Source of the DNA: Mesorhizobium sp.
GTDB lineage: Bacteria > Pseudomonadota > Alphaproteobacteria > Rhizobiales > Rhizobiaceae
DNA: 64,000 nt
Direction of reading: 5' to 3'
Assembly (NCBI RefSeq): GCF_023954305.1
Contig: NZ_JAMLIG010000001.1
Span: 310,001 to 374,000, forward strand
This document shows, one piece after another, positions 51,500 through 60,062 of this stretch. A program made the position numbers and the translations under genes. A model generated the notes under the pieces. That model made no database searches. It was not told where the DNA came from and worked only from the letters and a program-made list of their open reading frames with translations. Numbering within the stretch: position 1 is the stretch's first letter; each line of letters starts with the position of its first letter.

Positions 51500-51674
51500 C
51501 TCGATCATGTCCTTTCAATTTCGCGATGCGCACTGCGCACCTTCGGACACGAGAGATAGGGGCAGTCACATTACGGCGTTCTTTCCGGGAAATGAAAGTT
51601 TGGTAATGTTGGGGGGGATGAATTTCGGGGACGCTTTCTGAAAGGATTCTTTGCGTCCGAAGGAAACTCGAATC

Positions 51675-52103
51675 CTATGCCATCGCTAAAAGCTCGCGAA
51701 CCCGCTCCCTCTCCGCATCGTTCAATCGGCCAATTGTGAGCCCTTGGTTCCGTAGGTAATCCGACGAAACAAAGAATTCGGAACACCAGATAAGGTTCTT
51801 GATGTGGCCACCAGTCAACCCGAATGCCGTCGGCTTATGTAGACCGAGTTCCGTTGCCCTGGCCTTGGTCACTATCGGGAAATGCAAAGTCGTTCCGACT
51901 CGCCTTAGATCAGTGCCGTAGGCGACGCGCGCGCTGCCAAATTGCGTTTTGGTTTCAGGATCAACGTGTACGTCTGTGCCGAGAACGAGTGTGGGACGCG
52001 ACCACGGTCCCGGTTGACCCGGGCGCTCGCGAATTGGGAACTTGCACCAGACTATATCGCCCGGTTCCGGAAGTTGTTGGATTGGGAGAAAAGTCCACCC
52101 CAT
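51675..52103 (-). CDS. PemK/MazF-like putative toxin
   Basis: A 142-residue protein with the MazF/PemK-style opening PEPGDIVWCKFPIRERPGQPGPWSRPTLVLGTDV, then ARVAYGTDLRR, LHFPIVTKARATELGLHKPTAFGLT. The GDIVW and RPTLVL strands match the family that cleaves mRNA, but the assignment is by pattern only. The upstream 75-residue gene ends 12 bases earlier and may be its antitoxin. The pair lies between degP and the cytochrome c maturation operon, genes normally adjacent in rhizobia, and its composition is less G+C-rich. No strong ribosome site, so coupled translation is likely. Confidence 0.55.
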   Translation of the reverse strand: MGWTFLPIQQLPEPGDIVWCKFPIRERPGQPGPWSRPTLVLGTDVHVDPETKTQFGSARVAYGTDLRRVGTTLHFPIVTKARATELGLHKPTAFGLTGGHIKNLIWCSEFFVSSDYLRNQGLTIGRLNDAERERVRELLAMA

Positions 52104-52115
52104 CCGGGGTGGCTA

Positions 52116-52343
52116 TCACAACCGCTTGGATGAAACTACTCTACTGCGAGCAATCAATGCGTCAGCATCGGGATCGCACGCTGCTAATTCTTCCGAGCCA
52201 AGTTCGCTGTAGTCGGCATGATACTGGCCAACCATATGTCGGGATTCTTCGCGCGCGTCGCGATCAGCCACAACGCCGCGCTTAACCCAACTGCCGCTCC
52301 ATTCACTAAACGAATGGGCAATGCGTTGCAGGGCGGCTACCAT
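52116..52343 (-). CDS. 75-residue protein, possible antitoxin partner
   Basis: A small frame with an excellent GGGGAGAG site seven bases before ATG 52343. The product (MVAALQRIAHSFSEWSGSW..., SELGSEELAACDPDADALIARSRVV) has an amphipathic N-terminal helix and an acidic C-terminal part, but no recognisable DNA-binding fold. It ends 12 bases before the MazF-like gene, the usual antitoxin position. Function is inferred only from placement. Confidence 0.5.
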   Translation of the reverse strand: MVAALQRIAHSFSEWSGSWVKRGVVADRDAREESRHMVGQYHADYSELGSEELAACDPDADALIARSRVVSSKRL

Positions 52344-52647
52344 TGGTCTCTCCCCTAGAGGACACGCTACACTATGTACTATTGCGGTTTACTTTGCGTT
52401 CACGACTTGGGCCAACGCTCGAAGCAACTCCGTCGCATCCCTTTAGTTCCAAACATTGGCATGAAAGAGACGTCGAAGCTAGACGCACATATAAGTCAGC
52501 GTCCCTGACGTAGCCAGACGTTCATCTCACTCCTCCGGCAATTCCTTCACGGCGGGAGTGGACCGGCAAAGTCTTCCATTCCGACTCTTCTGACAGCCCG
52601 CGAAGCGTAGGATTGACGATCGCGAAACCCTTTTGGCACATCGGGTA
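52344..52647. other. intergenic region between the ccm operon and the toxin-like locus
   Basis: About 300 bases, A+T-richer than the neighbours; probably the promoter region of the toxin-like pair plus the 3' flank of ccmH. I see no gene, terminator or strong repeat. Confidence 0.5.
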
Positions 52648-53127
52648 TCACCCCTCCCGCCGCAGCGCCTCGGCGAGCGCGGTCTTCTCGTCGTCGGTCA
52701 GCGACGCGACTTCTCCAACCGCAACTCGCCGACGCCTCCTCGCCGCGACGAAGAGATAGCCTCCCCCGATGGCCAGCAGCAGCACCGGCGTTCCCCACAA
52801 CAGCGCATTGCGCCAGCTGAACACCGGCTTCAGCAGCACGAACTCGCCGTAGCGCGAGACGACGTAGGCGATCACTTCCTCGTCGGTGTCGCCGGCGACC
52901 AGCCGCTGGCGCACCAGCACGCGCAGATCCTTGGCAAGGGCCGCGTCCGATTCGTCGATCGACTGGTTCTGGCAGATCATGCAGCGCAGGCCGGCCGAGA
53001 TGGCGCGGGCGCGGGCCTCCAGCGCCGGATCGGCCAGCACTTCGTCCGGCGTGACCGACAGGGCCGCCAGCGGCTGCAATGCCAGGAGCAGACCGAGGAT
53101 CAAGGCAAGAACGCGCGGTAGCCTCAT
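52648..53127 (-). CDS. ccmH: cytochrome c maturation protein CcmH
   Basis: A 159-residue membrane-anchored thioredoxin-like reductase of the haem lyase complex (rhizobial CycL). Signal peptide (LALILGLLLALQPLAALS), redox motif LRCMICQNQSIDES with Cys49 and Cys52, and a C-terminal membrane helix (LLWGTPVLLLAIGGGYLFVAA). It keeps apocytochrome c cysteines reduced for haem attachment. Its start overlaps the ccmF stop (ATGA), the last gene of ccmI-E-F-H. Confidence 0.95.
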   Translation of the reverse strand: MRLPRVLALILGLLLALQPLAALSVTPDEVLADPALEARARAISAGLRCMICQNQSIDESDAALAKDLRVLVRQRLVAGDTDEEVIAYVVSRYGEFVLLKPVFSWRNALLWGTPVLLLAIGGGYLFVAARRRRRVAVGEVASLTDDEKTALAEALRREG

Positions 53128-55112
53128 TCGGCGGGCACTCCCGCCGTCGCCGGCCTGGCCTTGCGTTTCGCCGGTGCGCCGATGCGCAGGCGCCGGTCGG
53201 CGAGCGACATCGTCCCGCCGGCCATCATCACCAGCGCGCCGATCCAGATGAGCGTCACCAGCGGCTTGTGCCAGACGCGCACCACGGTCCCGCCGTTCGC
53301 GGCCGGGTCGCCGAGCGACACGTAAACCTGGCTGAAGCCGCGCGTGGCGATGCCAGCTTCCGTGGTCGGCATCTGGCGTGCCGTGTAGACGCGCTTGGAT
53401 GAGATCACCTCGCCGAGATCGCGTCCGGCTCCCGTCGCGAGAGCAAAGTAAGCGCGGTCTTCGGTGTAGTTCGGCCCCCGCACCGGCTCCATCCGGTCGA
53501 AGGTCAGGACATAGCCGGAGATGTCCACCGTGTCGCCCGGCTTCATCGCGACGATCCGCTCCGCCTGGAGCGCCGTGACGCTGACCACACCGAGCGCGGT
53601 CAGCCCCAGGCCGAAATGTGCGAGCGCCGTGCCGTACACGGAACGCGGCAGGCCGACGAAGCGGCGCAGCGCCACTGAAGGAGCAACGCTGCCGAGCCCC
53701 GCCCGAAGCACGAGGTCCGTCACGGCGCCGATCAGCAACCAGGCTGCGAGTCCGAAGCCGACGGCGGCGAACGCGGTGACCCCATCGACGAACAGGAGAG
53801 CGACAAGGCCGGCAAGCAGGGCCGCACCCGCGGCTGCGAACAGCCTCTGTCCGGCGGCGGCAAGATCGCCGCGCTTCCAAGCCAGCAGCGGGCCGAACGG
53901 CATGGCGATCATCAGCGGCACCATCAGCGCGCCGAACGTCAGGTTGAAGAACGGCGCGCCGACCGAGATCTTTTCCCCGGTCACGGCCTCCAGCGCCAAG
54001 GGATAGAGCGTGCCGATGAAGACCGTCGCGGTCGCCGTCGTCAGGAAGAGATTGTTGAGAACAAGCGCGCCCTCGCGCGAGATCGGCTGGAACAGGCCGC
54101 CGGGCTGCAGCGACTGCGCCCGGAAGGCGAACAGCGAGAGCGAACCGCCGACGAAAAAGGCGAGCAGCGCCAGGATGAACACGCCGCGCGTCGGATCGGT
54201 GGCGAAGGCATGGACCGAAGTCAGCACGCCCGAGCGCACCAGGAAGGTGCCGAGCAGCGACAGCGAGAACGCCAGAAGCGCCAGCAGGATCGTCCAGATC
54301 TTCAACGCCTCGCGCCGTTCCATCACGATCGCGGAGTGCAACAGCGCGGTGCCGGCGAGCCACGGCATGAAGGAGGCGTTCTCGACCGGGTCCCAGAACC
54401 AGAAGCCGCCCCAGCCCAGTTCGTAATAGGCCCAGTAGGAGCCCATCGCGATGCCGCCTGTGAGGAAGATCCAGGCGGCGAGCGTCCATGGCCGCACCCA
54501 TCGGGCCCAGGCGGCGTCGATGCGGCCCTCGATCAGCGCGGCGACGGCGAAGGAGAAGCAGACCGAGAAGCCGACATAGCCGAGATAGAGCAGCGGCGGA
54601 TGGATGGCGAGGCCGACGTCCTGCAGCACCGGATTGAGGTCGCTGCCCTCGATCGGAGCCGGCACAAGCCGCACGAAGGGGTTGGAGGTCGACAGCACGA
54701 ACAGGAAGAAGGCCGCGCCGATCAGCCCCTGCACCGCGATCACGTCGGCCTTCAGGACCGCCGGCAGGTTGCGCCCGAAGGCGGCGACCAAGGCGCCGAA
54801 GAAGGTCAGGATCAGCACCCAGAGCAGCATCGAGCCCTCGTGGTTTCCCCAGGTGCCGGTGATCTTGTAGAGCAGCGGCTTGGCCGAATGGGAATTCTCC
54901 CAGACGTTCAGCACGGAGAAGTCCGACTGTACATAGGCCGCGACCAGAGCGAGGAAGGACAGTGCGGTCATCGCGAAGGCGGTGATCGCCACCGGTCCGC
55001 CCACCGCCATCAGCCGGTCCTGGCGCGTCCGCGCGCCGATGAGGGGCAAAGTCGCCTGCACGAGGCTCAGCGCAAAGGCGAGAACGAGGGCGAAATGTCC
55101 GATCTCGACCAT
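53124..55112 (-). CDS. ccmF: haem lyase subunit CcmF
   Basis: A 662-residue polytopic protein of the haem lyase complex (rhizobial CycK), with about fourteen or fifteen membrane helices. The WWD-type motif is WGGFWFWDPVENASFMPWL; conserved histidines occur in TWGNHEGSMLLW and IHPPLLYLGYVGFS. It joins haem from CcmE to apocytochrome c in the periplasm. It is followed by ccmH with a 4-base overlap and preceded by ccmE with a 6-base gap. Length agrees with the family. Confidence 0.97.
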   Translation of the reverse strand: MVEIGHFALVLAFALSLVQATLPLIGARTRQDRLMAVGGPVAITAFAMTALSFLALVAAYVQSDFSVLNVWENSHSAKPLLYKITGTWGNHEGSMLLWVLILTFFGALVAAFGRNLPAVLKADVIAVQGLIGAAFFLFVLSTSNPFVRLVPAPIEGSDLNPVLQDVGLAIHPPLLYLGYVGFSVCFSFAVAALIEGRIDAAWARWVRPWTLAAWIFLTGGIAMGSYWAYYELGWGGFWFWDPVENASFMPWLAGTALLHSAIVMERREALKIWTILLALLAFSLSLLGTFLVRSGVLTSVHAFATDPTRGVFILALLAFFVGGSLSLFAFRAQSLQPGGLFQPISREGALVLNNLFLTTATATVFIGTLYPLALEAVTGEKISVGAPFFNLTFGALMVPLMIAMPFGPLLAWKRGDLAAAGQRLFAAAGAALLAGLVALLFVDGVTAFAAVGFGLAAWLLIGAVTDLVLRAGLGSVAPSVALRRFVGLPRSVYGTALAHFGLGLTALGVVSVTALQAERIVAMKPGDTVDISGYVLTFDRMEPVRGPNYTEDRAYFALATGAGRDLGEVISSKRVYTARQMPTTEAGIATRGFSQVYVSLGDPAANGGTVVRVWHKPLVTLIWIGALVMMAGGTMSLADRRLRIGAPAKRKARPATAGVPAE

Positions 55113-55118
55113 GCCTGC

Positions 55119-55562
55119 TCAGCCCCCGTCATTTTCCTGCCAGACGCCCTTTTCCTTCAGGCTGTCGGCCACTTCCTTCGGCATATAGGTCTCGTCGTGC
55201 TTGGCCAGCACGCTGTCGGCGACGAAGGTGCCCGCCGGATCGAAGGCGCCCTCCGTGATCACCCCCTGCTCCTCGCGGAAGAGATCCGGCAGGAGCCCGT
55301 TATAGACGACCTTGATCGTCTTTTCCTGGTCGGTCACGGCGAAGGCGACCTCGGTCCCCTGCCCGCGCTGGATCGAGCCCTTCTCGACCAGGCCGCCGAG
55401 ACGGATGCGCTGGCCAGGCTCGACCGGTTTTTCGGCCAGATCGCTCGGCATGTAGAAATAGGAGGTGCGCTGGCCGAGCGCGTAGAAGGTCAGCGCCGTC
55501 GCGCCGCCCAGGAACACCAGCGCTCCCGCGATCACCGCCAGCCGCTTCTGCTTTCTGGTCAT
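55119..55562 (-). CDS. ccmE: haem chaperone CcmE
   Basis: A 147-residue periplasmic haem chaperone anchored by an N-terminal helix (LAVIAGALVFLGGATALTFYAL). The covalent haem site is His122 with Tyr126 in LAKHDETYMP. It carries haem from CcmC to CcmF (rhizobial CycJ). ATG 55562 overlaps the ccmI stop (ATGA); a longer frame upstream is not needed. Second gene of the ccmI-E-F-H operon. Confidence 0.97.
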   Translation of the reverse strand: MTRKQKRLAVIAGALVFLGGATALTFYALGQRTSYFYMPSDLAEKPVEPGQRIRLGGLVEKGSIQRGQGTEVAFAVTDQEKTIKVVYNGLLPDLFREEQGVITEGAFDPAGTFVADSVLAKHDETYMPKEVADSLKEKGVWQENDGG

Positions 55563-56689
55563 CCGTCCACCTTCACCCCAAGCTCGGCTGCAAACGCGCT
55601 CACCTGGTCCTTCTTGTCGCCTTCCAGACCCGCAAGGGCGCGCGCGAGCGCCGACTTCGCATCGTCCGCCCGGCCCAGCACCACGTATGAACGAATGAGA
55701 CGCTGCCATCCTTCCACATCGTCTGGATTGGCGCGCAGTTTCTCGTCGAGCCCGGCGACCATGCTCTCGATCATCTGTTGGCGGTCCTGCGGCGTCATCT
55801 CCTGCGCGGCGGTCAGGTCATCCGCGTTCGGTCCTTTAGCGACCGGCTCCTCCAGCCTGGCCCTCGCCTCCGCGATTGCCCGGTCGACGGGCTCATGCCA
55901 AGGCGAGTCGGCCGCGAGCGCCAGCTTCATCTTTTGCCAGGCGTCTGCCGCCTCAGTGAGCTTTCCTTCCTGCGCCAGTCCGCTCGCCAGCAGGAAGCGG
56001 GCCTTCGGCTCGTTCGGATCCTGCGCCAGCGCGCGCTCGAAGGCCGCACGCGCGTCCGCCGTTACCACGCCCCCCGCGGCCGCCGCGATCGCCTCGCCGA
56101 GCGCACTTTCGCGCTGCGCATTCGATCCGGCGATGCGGATGGCGTTGCGCCAGGCGGTCGCCGCGTCGGCGAAGCGCTGCTGGCGCATATAGACGGGGCC
56201 GAGAATTTCCCACCCGCGCGCGTCGTCCAGGTTGTCGGCCAGATGCTTCTCGGCCCGCGCGACGAGCTCGTCGATACTGCTTTCCGCGGGATTGCGCGCC
56301 ATGCGCTGCGCCAGGGGCTCGCCGGGCAGGCCGGGCGCCCCGATCGCGCTGTAGAGACCCCAGCTCACCAGAGGGACAAGCAGCACGCCTGCGAGGCCCG
56401 CCAGTCGCACAAGACCGCCCGAGCCAGCCTTGCGCGCGGTCTGCCCGTCCGAATGGGCCTTCAGCAGCCGGCGCGCGATCTCGACCTTCGCCTGCTCCGC
56501 CTGCGAGGCCTCGATGACGCCGCGCGCGGCGTCGCGCTCGACCTCCTGCAACTGGTCGCGGTAGACCTCGATATCGTGGCGGCCGGAGGGTTCGGCTCCC
56601 GCCGCCTTGCGCGTCAAAGGCACAAGCACCGCCAGGGAGGCGGCGAGCGTCAGCGCGGCTGCGGCGATCCAGAACAACATGGGCACCAT
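55559..56689 (-). CDS. ccmI: cytochrome c biogenesis protein CcmI
   Basis: A 376-residue apocytochrome c chaperone (rhizobial CycH). Two membrane helices (PMLFWIAAAALTLAASLAVLVPL; LVRLAGLAGVLLVPLVSWGLYSAIG) flank a cytoplasmic loop with HDIEVYRDQLQEVERDAARGVI, a CcmI hallmark. The periplasmic part holds TPR repeats (ARGWEILGPVYMRQQRFADAATAWRNAI, PNEPKARFLLASGLAQEGKLTEAADAWQ in outline). It is first in the operon, followed with overlap by ccmE. Start 56689 or the ATG three codons on (56680). Confidence 0.95.
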   Translation of the reverse strand: MVPMLFWIAAAALTLAASLAVLVPLTRKAAGAEPSGRHDIEVYRDQLQEVERDAARGVIEASQAEQAKVEIARRLLKAHSDGQTARKAGSGGLVRLAGLAGVLLVPLVSWGLYSAIGAPGLPGEPLAQRMARNPAESSIDELVARAEKHLADNLDDARGWEILGPVYMRQQRFADAATAWRNAIRIAGSNAQRESALGEAIAAAAGGVVTADARAAFERALAQDPNEPKARFLLASGLAQEGKLTEAADAWQKMKLALAADSPWHEPVDRAIAEARARLEEPVAKGPNADDLTAAQEMTPQDRQQMIESMVAGLDEKLRANPDDVEGWQRLIRSYVVLGRADDAKSALARALAGLEGDKKDQVSAFAAELGVKVDG

Positions 56690-56821
56690 TTAGACACCGC
56701 CCTTGCCCCTGCCAACAGCGGCGGATGCGGCTTATTGCCGGTTGTGGCGAACGATGATGGCCCTATGCGGGCGGAAGGCGTCCGCCGCCTTGATCTGCCG
56801 CAAAGGCCTGAGACCAGTCCC

Positions 56822-57262
56822 TCAGGTGAGCGGCGTCCAGCTTCCGTCCGGATTGCGGCAGGCCGTGCCGCGCGCGACGTTCTGCGCCGTCCCGACGCTG
56901 ACCGTGTGCGTATATTGGCGGCAATCCTGCGAGCCGACGCGATAGGGCTGGGCCGCGACCACCTCGCCGTAGCGTCCGGAGGCCCTGTCGCCCCACGTCA
57001 CCGACTGGCCCACCGGCGAATATTCGAGCGCCCGGTATTCGGCCTCGAGCGCCTGCACCTTCTCGCTGCTCGACAGGCCCGCGCCTGCATTGCCGCCAAT
57101 GAGCCCGCCCGCCATCGCCTTGATGATCGCCTGGCCGGCCGGCTGCGCGGACGGCCGAGTCGGCTGGCCGGCGAAGCCGGCGACGCCCGATCCGCCGGGA
57201 TTGGTCGTCGCGCATCCGCCCAGCGAAAGGGCCACGGCGACGATGACTGCCGATCTCTTCAT
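56822..57262 (-). CDS. glycine-rich outer-membrane lipoprotein, 17 kDa surface antigen type
   Basis: A 146-residue lipoprotein with lipobox LSLGGC (lipid Cys about residue 18), a glycine-zipper-like stretch (AMAGGLIGGNAGAGL) and a C-terminal domain with VTWGDRASGRYGEVVAAQPY and DCRQYTHTV...GTACRNPDGSWTPL, a pattern shared with rickettsial 17 kDa antigens. Probably an outer-membrane lipoprotein with a structural role. Start ATG 57262 or two codons earlier. It stands alone between feuQ and the ccm operon. Confidence 0.85.
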   Translation of the reverse strand: MKRSAVIVAVALSLGGCATTNPGGSGVAGFAGQPTRPSAQPAGQAIIKAMAGGLIGGNAGAGLSSSEKVQALEAEYRALEYSPVGQSVTWGDRASGRYGEVVAAQPYRVGSQDCRQYTHTVSVGTAQNVARGTACRNPDGSWTPLT

Positions 57263-57348
57263 TTCCATCGGTCCTGATCCGTCCGCGGCCGAACGCGGAA
57301 GTTACGGGAGCCCCTAGGGACTTTGTTTGGCCTAATTTTGTTCCGCTG

Positions 57349-58713
57349 TCATGCGGCTTTTCGCAGCTGCACAACGGCGCGGAGCCCGCCGAGTTCCGAC
57401 CGTTCGAGCCTGAGCGTGCCGCCATATTCGGCGACCAGGTCCGAAACGATGGCGAGACCGAGACCAGTCCCGGGTTTCGATTCGTCCAGCCGCCGGCCCC
57501 GCTTCAGCGCCTCGCGCGCCTGTTCCTCGGGAATTCCCGGCCCGTCGTCCTCGATCGTCATCACGAACTGGTCGCTGGCCTCATCGCTGCCGAGCGTCAC
57601 CGCCACCTGCGCCCTGCCCCATTTCATCGCGTTCTCGAGCAGGTTGCCGGCGATCTCCTCGAGATCCTCGCGCTCGCCGGCGAACACGATGTCGTCATCG
57701 GAATGCTCGAAGGCGACGTCGATCTTCGGATTGAGCTTGGCCATCACCCGCGTCATCCGCTCGAGCACCGGCACCACCGGCGCGCGAAAGACGACGCTCT
57801 CGCGCTGGGCGGCGATCCGCGCCCGCTGCAGATAGTGGTCGATCTGCTGCTTCATCGCGCCCGTCTGTTCGGAGATCAGCCGCCCCTTGGCGCCGCCGAT
57901 CGCCCTGCCCTCGTTGGTCAGCACCGCCAGCGGTGTCTTCAGCGAGTGCGCGAGATTGCCCACTTGCGTCCGCGAGCGCTCCAGGATGCGGCGGTTGTTC
58001 TCGATCAGCGCATTGGTCTCGTTGGCGAGCGGCTCGATCTCGGCCGGGAAGGTGCCGTCGAGCCGCTTCGCCGTGCCCTCGCGCACGCTTGACAGCGCCT
58101 CGCGCACGCGCCCCAGCGGCCTCAGCCCCAGCCAGATCGCGGCGGCGTTGATGGCGATCATCCCGGCGCCGAACAGCGCCAGATAGGTGTAGAGCTGTTG
58201 GTTGAAGAATGAGATCTCGGCGTTGAGATCGTCGAGATTGCCCATCACGCGATAGCGCGCGATGCGATCCGTCGCGCCCAGCACCACTTCGGTTTCGAGC
58301 ACGGCGAGGTTTTGGCCGTTCGGCCCGGTTGCCGTATATCGGCGCTGGAATCCCGCGCCGAAAGGCACTTCGTTCACTGAGGGCGCGGGAATCGCCGCCT
58401 GCAGCGAAGCGGAGCGCTGTTCGCCCGTCAGCCCGGCCGATTGCGGCTCCACCGACCAGTACCAGCCGGAATCGGGTGTGAGATAGCGCTCGTCGCCGAG
58501 CTCCGGCGCGCCGGTCAGCTGCCCGTCCTTGCCCGCTCCGACCGACGCCACGAGATTGAAAAGGTTGGCCGAAAGCAGGCTGTCGAAGCCGCGTTCGGAG
58601 GCATCCCGGAACAGCGCCGAGACGACGGTGGCGATCAATACCAGCGCCACGATCGCCCAGATGGTCGAGAAGGTGATGACGCGCGCGGCGAGCGATTTCG
58701 GCAGCCAGGTCAT
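57349..58713 (-). CDS. feuQ: FeuQ-like sensor histidine kinase
   Basis: A 454-residue kinase with two membrane helices (VITFSTIWAIVALVLIATVVSAL; YTYLALFGAGMIAINAAAIWLGL) around a periplasmic sensor of about 150 residues, HAMP-like linker, HisKA with His in VGNLAHSLKTPLAVL (about residue 254), and HATPase (NLLENAMKWGRA, IEDDGPGIPEEQ, GTGLGLAIVSDLV). In Rhizobium leguminosarum and Sinorhizobium, FeuPQ is linked to cycHJKL and controls osmoadaptation and cyclic glucan export (established). The same linkage here supports the name. It follows feuP by 46 bases. Confidence 0.85.
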   Translation of the reverse strand: MTWLPKSLAARVITFSTIWAIVALVLIATVVSALFRDASERGFDSLLSANLFNLVASVGAGKDGQLTGAPELGDERYLTPDSGWYWSVEPQSAGLTGEQRSASLQAAIPAPSVNEVPFGAGFQRRYTATGPNGQNLAVLETEVVLGATDRIARYRVMGNLDDLNAEISFFNQQLYTYLALFGAGMIAINAAAIWLGLRPLGRVREALSSVREGTAKRLDGTFPAEIEPLANETNALIENNRRILERSRTQVGNLAHSLKTPLAVLTNEGRAIGGAKGRLISEQTGAMKQQIDHYLQRARIAAQRESVVFRAPVVPVLERMTRVMAKLNPKIDVAFEHSDDDIVFAGEREDLEEIAGNLLENAMKWGRAQVAVTLGSDEASDQFVMTIEDDGPGIPEEQAREALKRGRRLDESKPGTGLGLAIVSDLVAEYGGTLRLERSELGGLRAVVQLRKAA

Positions 58714-58759
58714 CGGCCGCCCCGCGCCTTGGCAAGATCAGTGCCTGGGATCGGTCCGC

Positions 58760-59425
58760 TCACGCATCGGGCTCGCGCAGGCGGTAGCCCATGCCGCGCA
58801 CGGTCTCGATCATGTCGATGCCCATCTTCTTGCGCAGGCGCCCGACGAAGACCTCGATCGTGTTGGAATCGCGGTCGAAATCCTGGTCGTAGAGATGCTC
58901 GACCAGTTCCGTCCGCGACACGACCTTGCCGGCATGGTGCATGAGATAGGCGAGCAAGCGGAATTCGTGCGAGGTGAGCTTCAGCGGCTTGCCGTCGACG
59001 TCGGCCTTGGAGGCGGCGGTGTCGAGCCTGACCGGCCCGCAGACCAGTTCCGACGAAGCGTGACCGGCGGCGCGTCGGATCAGCGCGCGAATGCGCGCCA
59101 ATACCTCCTCGATGTGGAACGGCTTGGTGACGTAGTCGTCGGCGCCCGCATCGATCCCGGCGACCTTGTCGCTCCAGCGGTCGCGCGCGGTCAGCATCAG
59201 CACCGGCATCTTGCGCCCGGCGCGGCGCCATTTCTCCATCACCGAAATGCCGTCCATCTGCGGCAGGCCGATATCGAGCACCACCGCGTCGTAGGGCTCG
59301 GTATCGCCGAGGAAATGTCCCTCCTCGCCGTCATAGGCGCGGTCGACGACATAGCCGGCATCGACCAGCGCCTCGGCGAGCTGGCGGTTCAGCTCCTTGT
59401 CATCCTCGACGACGAGAATTCGCAT
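58760..59425 (-). CDS. feuP: FeuP-like response regulator
   Basis: A 221-residue OmpR-family regulator: receiver domain with Asp51 (VVLDIGLPQMDG) and Lys in DDYVTKPFHIEEVLA, then winged helix with LTSHEFRLLAYLMHHAGKVVSRTELVEHLYDQDFDRDSNTIEVFVGRLRKKMG in outline. It is paired with the FeuQ-like kinase downstream. In rhizobia FeuP activates genes such as the cyclic glucan exporter ndvA; those targets are not in this window. The name rests on family plus the cycHJKL linkage. Confidence 0.87.
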   Translation of the reverse strand: MRILVVEDDKELNRQLAEALVDAGYVVDRAYDGEEGHFLGDTEPYDAVVLDIGLPQMDGISVMEKWRRAGRKMPVLMLTARDRWSDKVAGIDAGADDYVTKPFHIEEVLARIRALIRRAAGHASSELVCGPVRLDTAASKADVDGKPLKLTSHEFRLLAYLMHHAGKVVSRTELVEHLYDQDFDRDSNTIEVFVGRLRKKMGIDMIETVRGMGYRLREPDA

Positions 59426-59495
59426 TCGACCCCCTCTGGCATCCCCACAGCCCGTTCGCCCGGTCGCCCCTCGCAGGCAGCCGGGACGGACGGTC

Positions 59496-59783
59496 TCAAT
59501 TCAAAGGTACAACCTGTTCGATGCGCTCGCCGCGCTGGCCGTTCTTGCCCTGGACGACGATGACGACGACGCAGACCTGCCGGCCGCCGCGGTTCTGCAG
59601 CGAGCCGCGGCCCTTGCCGCCATATTGCGCGGCCATCTGCTGCGCGATCGCGTTGCAGTTGGCGGCGACGGGCTGGGCCAGCGTCGGCGCATCGAGGGGC
59701 ACGGCCGCAGGCGCGGCAAACGCCGCCGGGGCCGATGCGAGCAGCGCGATCACGGCGCGCCTGAGGGTGAGAAGAATGTTCAT
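59496..59783 (-). CDS. feuN: small periplasmic protein, FeuN candidate
   Basis: A 95-residue protein with a signal peptide (LLTLRRAVIALLASAPAAFA) and a mature part of about 70 residues with Cys43 and Cys71 (NCNAIAQQM; GRQVCVVVIVVQGKNGQRGERIEQVV). In Sinorhizobium, FeuN is a small periplasmic inhibitor of FeuQ encoded directly upstream of feuPQ (established). Position, size and export match, but sequence identity could not be checked, so this is a positional assignment. The gap to feuP is 70 bases. Confidence 0.6.
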   Translation of the reverse strand: MNILLTLRRAVIALLASAPAAFAAPAAVPLDAPTLAQPVAANCNAIAQQMAAQYGGKGRGSLQNRGGRQVCVVVIVVQGKNGQRGERIEQVVPLN

Positions 59784-59831
59784 GGAGGGCGTTCTAGCGC
59801 AGATCGGCTGAACGGGGAATGAATGGGAAAT

Positions 59832-60062
59832 TCATGCCGCCTGCGCCATATCGGGCATGGAGAAACGTATGGTTTCGCCGAGCGCCTTGAAAGCCGACTC
59901 CAGCTGATCCAGCCGCGACTTGTGATCGAGGCGGAACAGCCTGTCGACCTGCTCGCGGTGCCATCCCAGCCGTCGGGCTAATTCGGCCCGCGTCACCGCT
60001 TTCGCACGGCAGATCAACCTCCCTGGGGACGCGGTTCCCTCTGGGGATGGTCTCCGTCCCAA
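59832..60062 (-). pseudogene. HicB antitoxin remnant
   Basis: A 76-residue frame whose middle (TRAELARRLGWHREQVDRLFRLDHKSRLDQLESAFKALG) is the C-terminal helix-turn-helix of HicB-family antitoxins. The usual N-terminal HicB fold (about 60 residues) and any hicA toxin are missing. The first 20 residues look unrelated and overlap the end of the next membrane protein gene (60014-60412) in another frame. Probably a decayed toxin-antitoxin locus. Whether the fragment is expressed is unknown. Confidence 0.65.
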
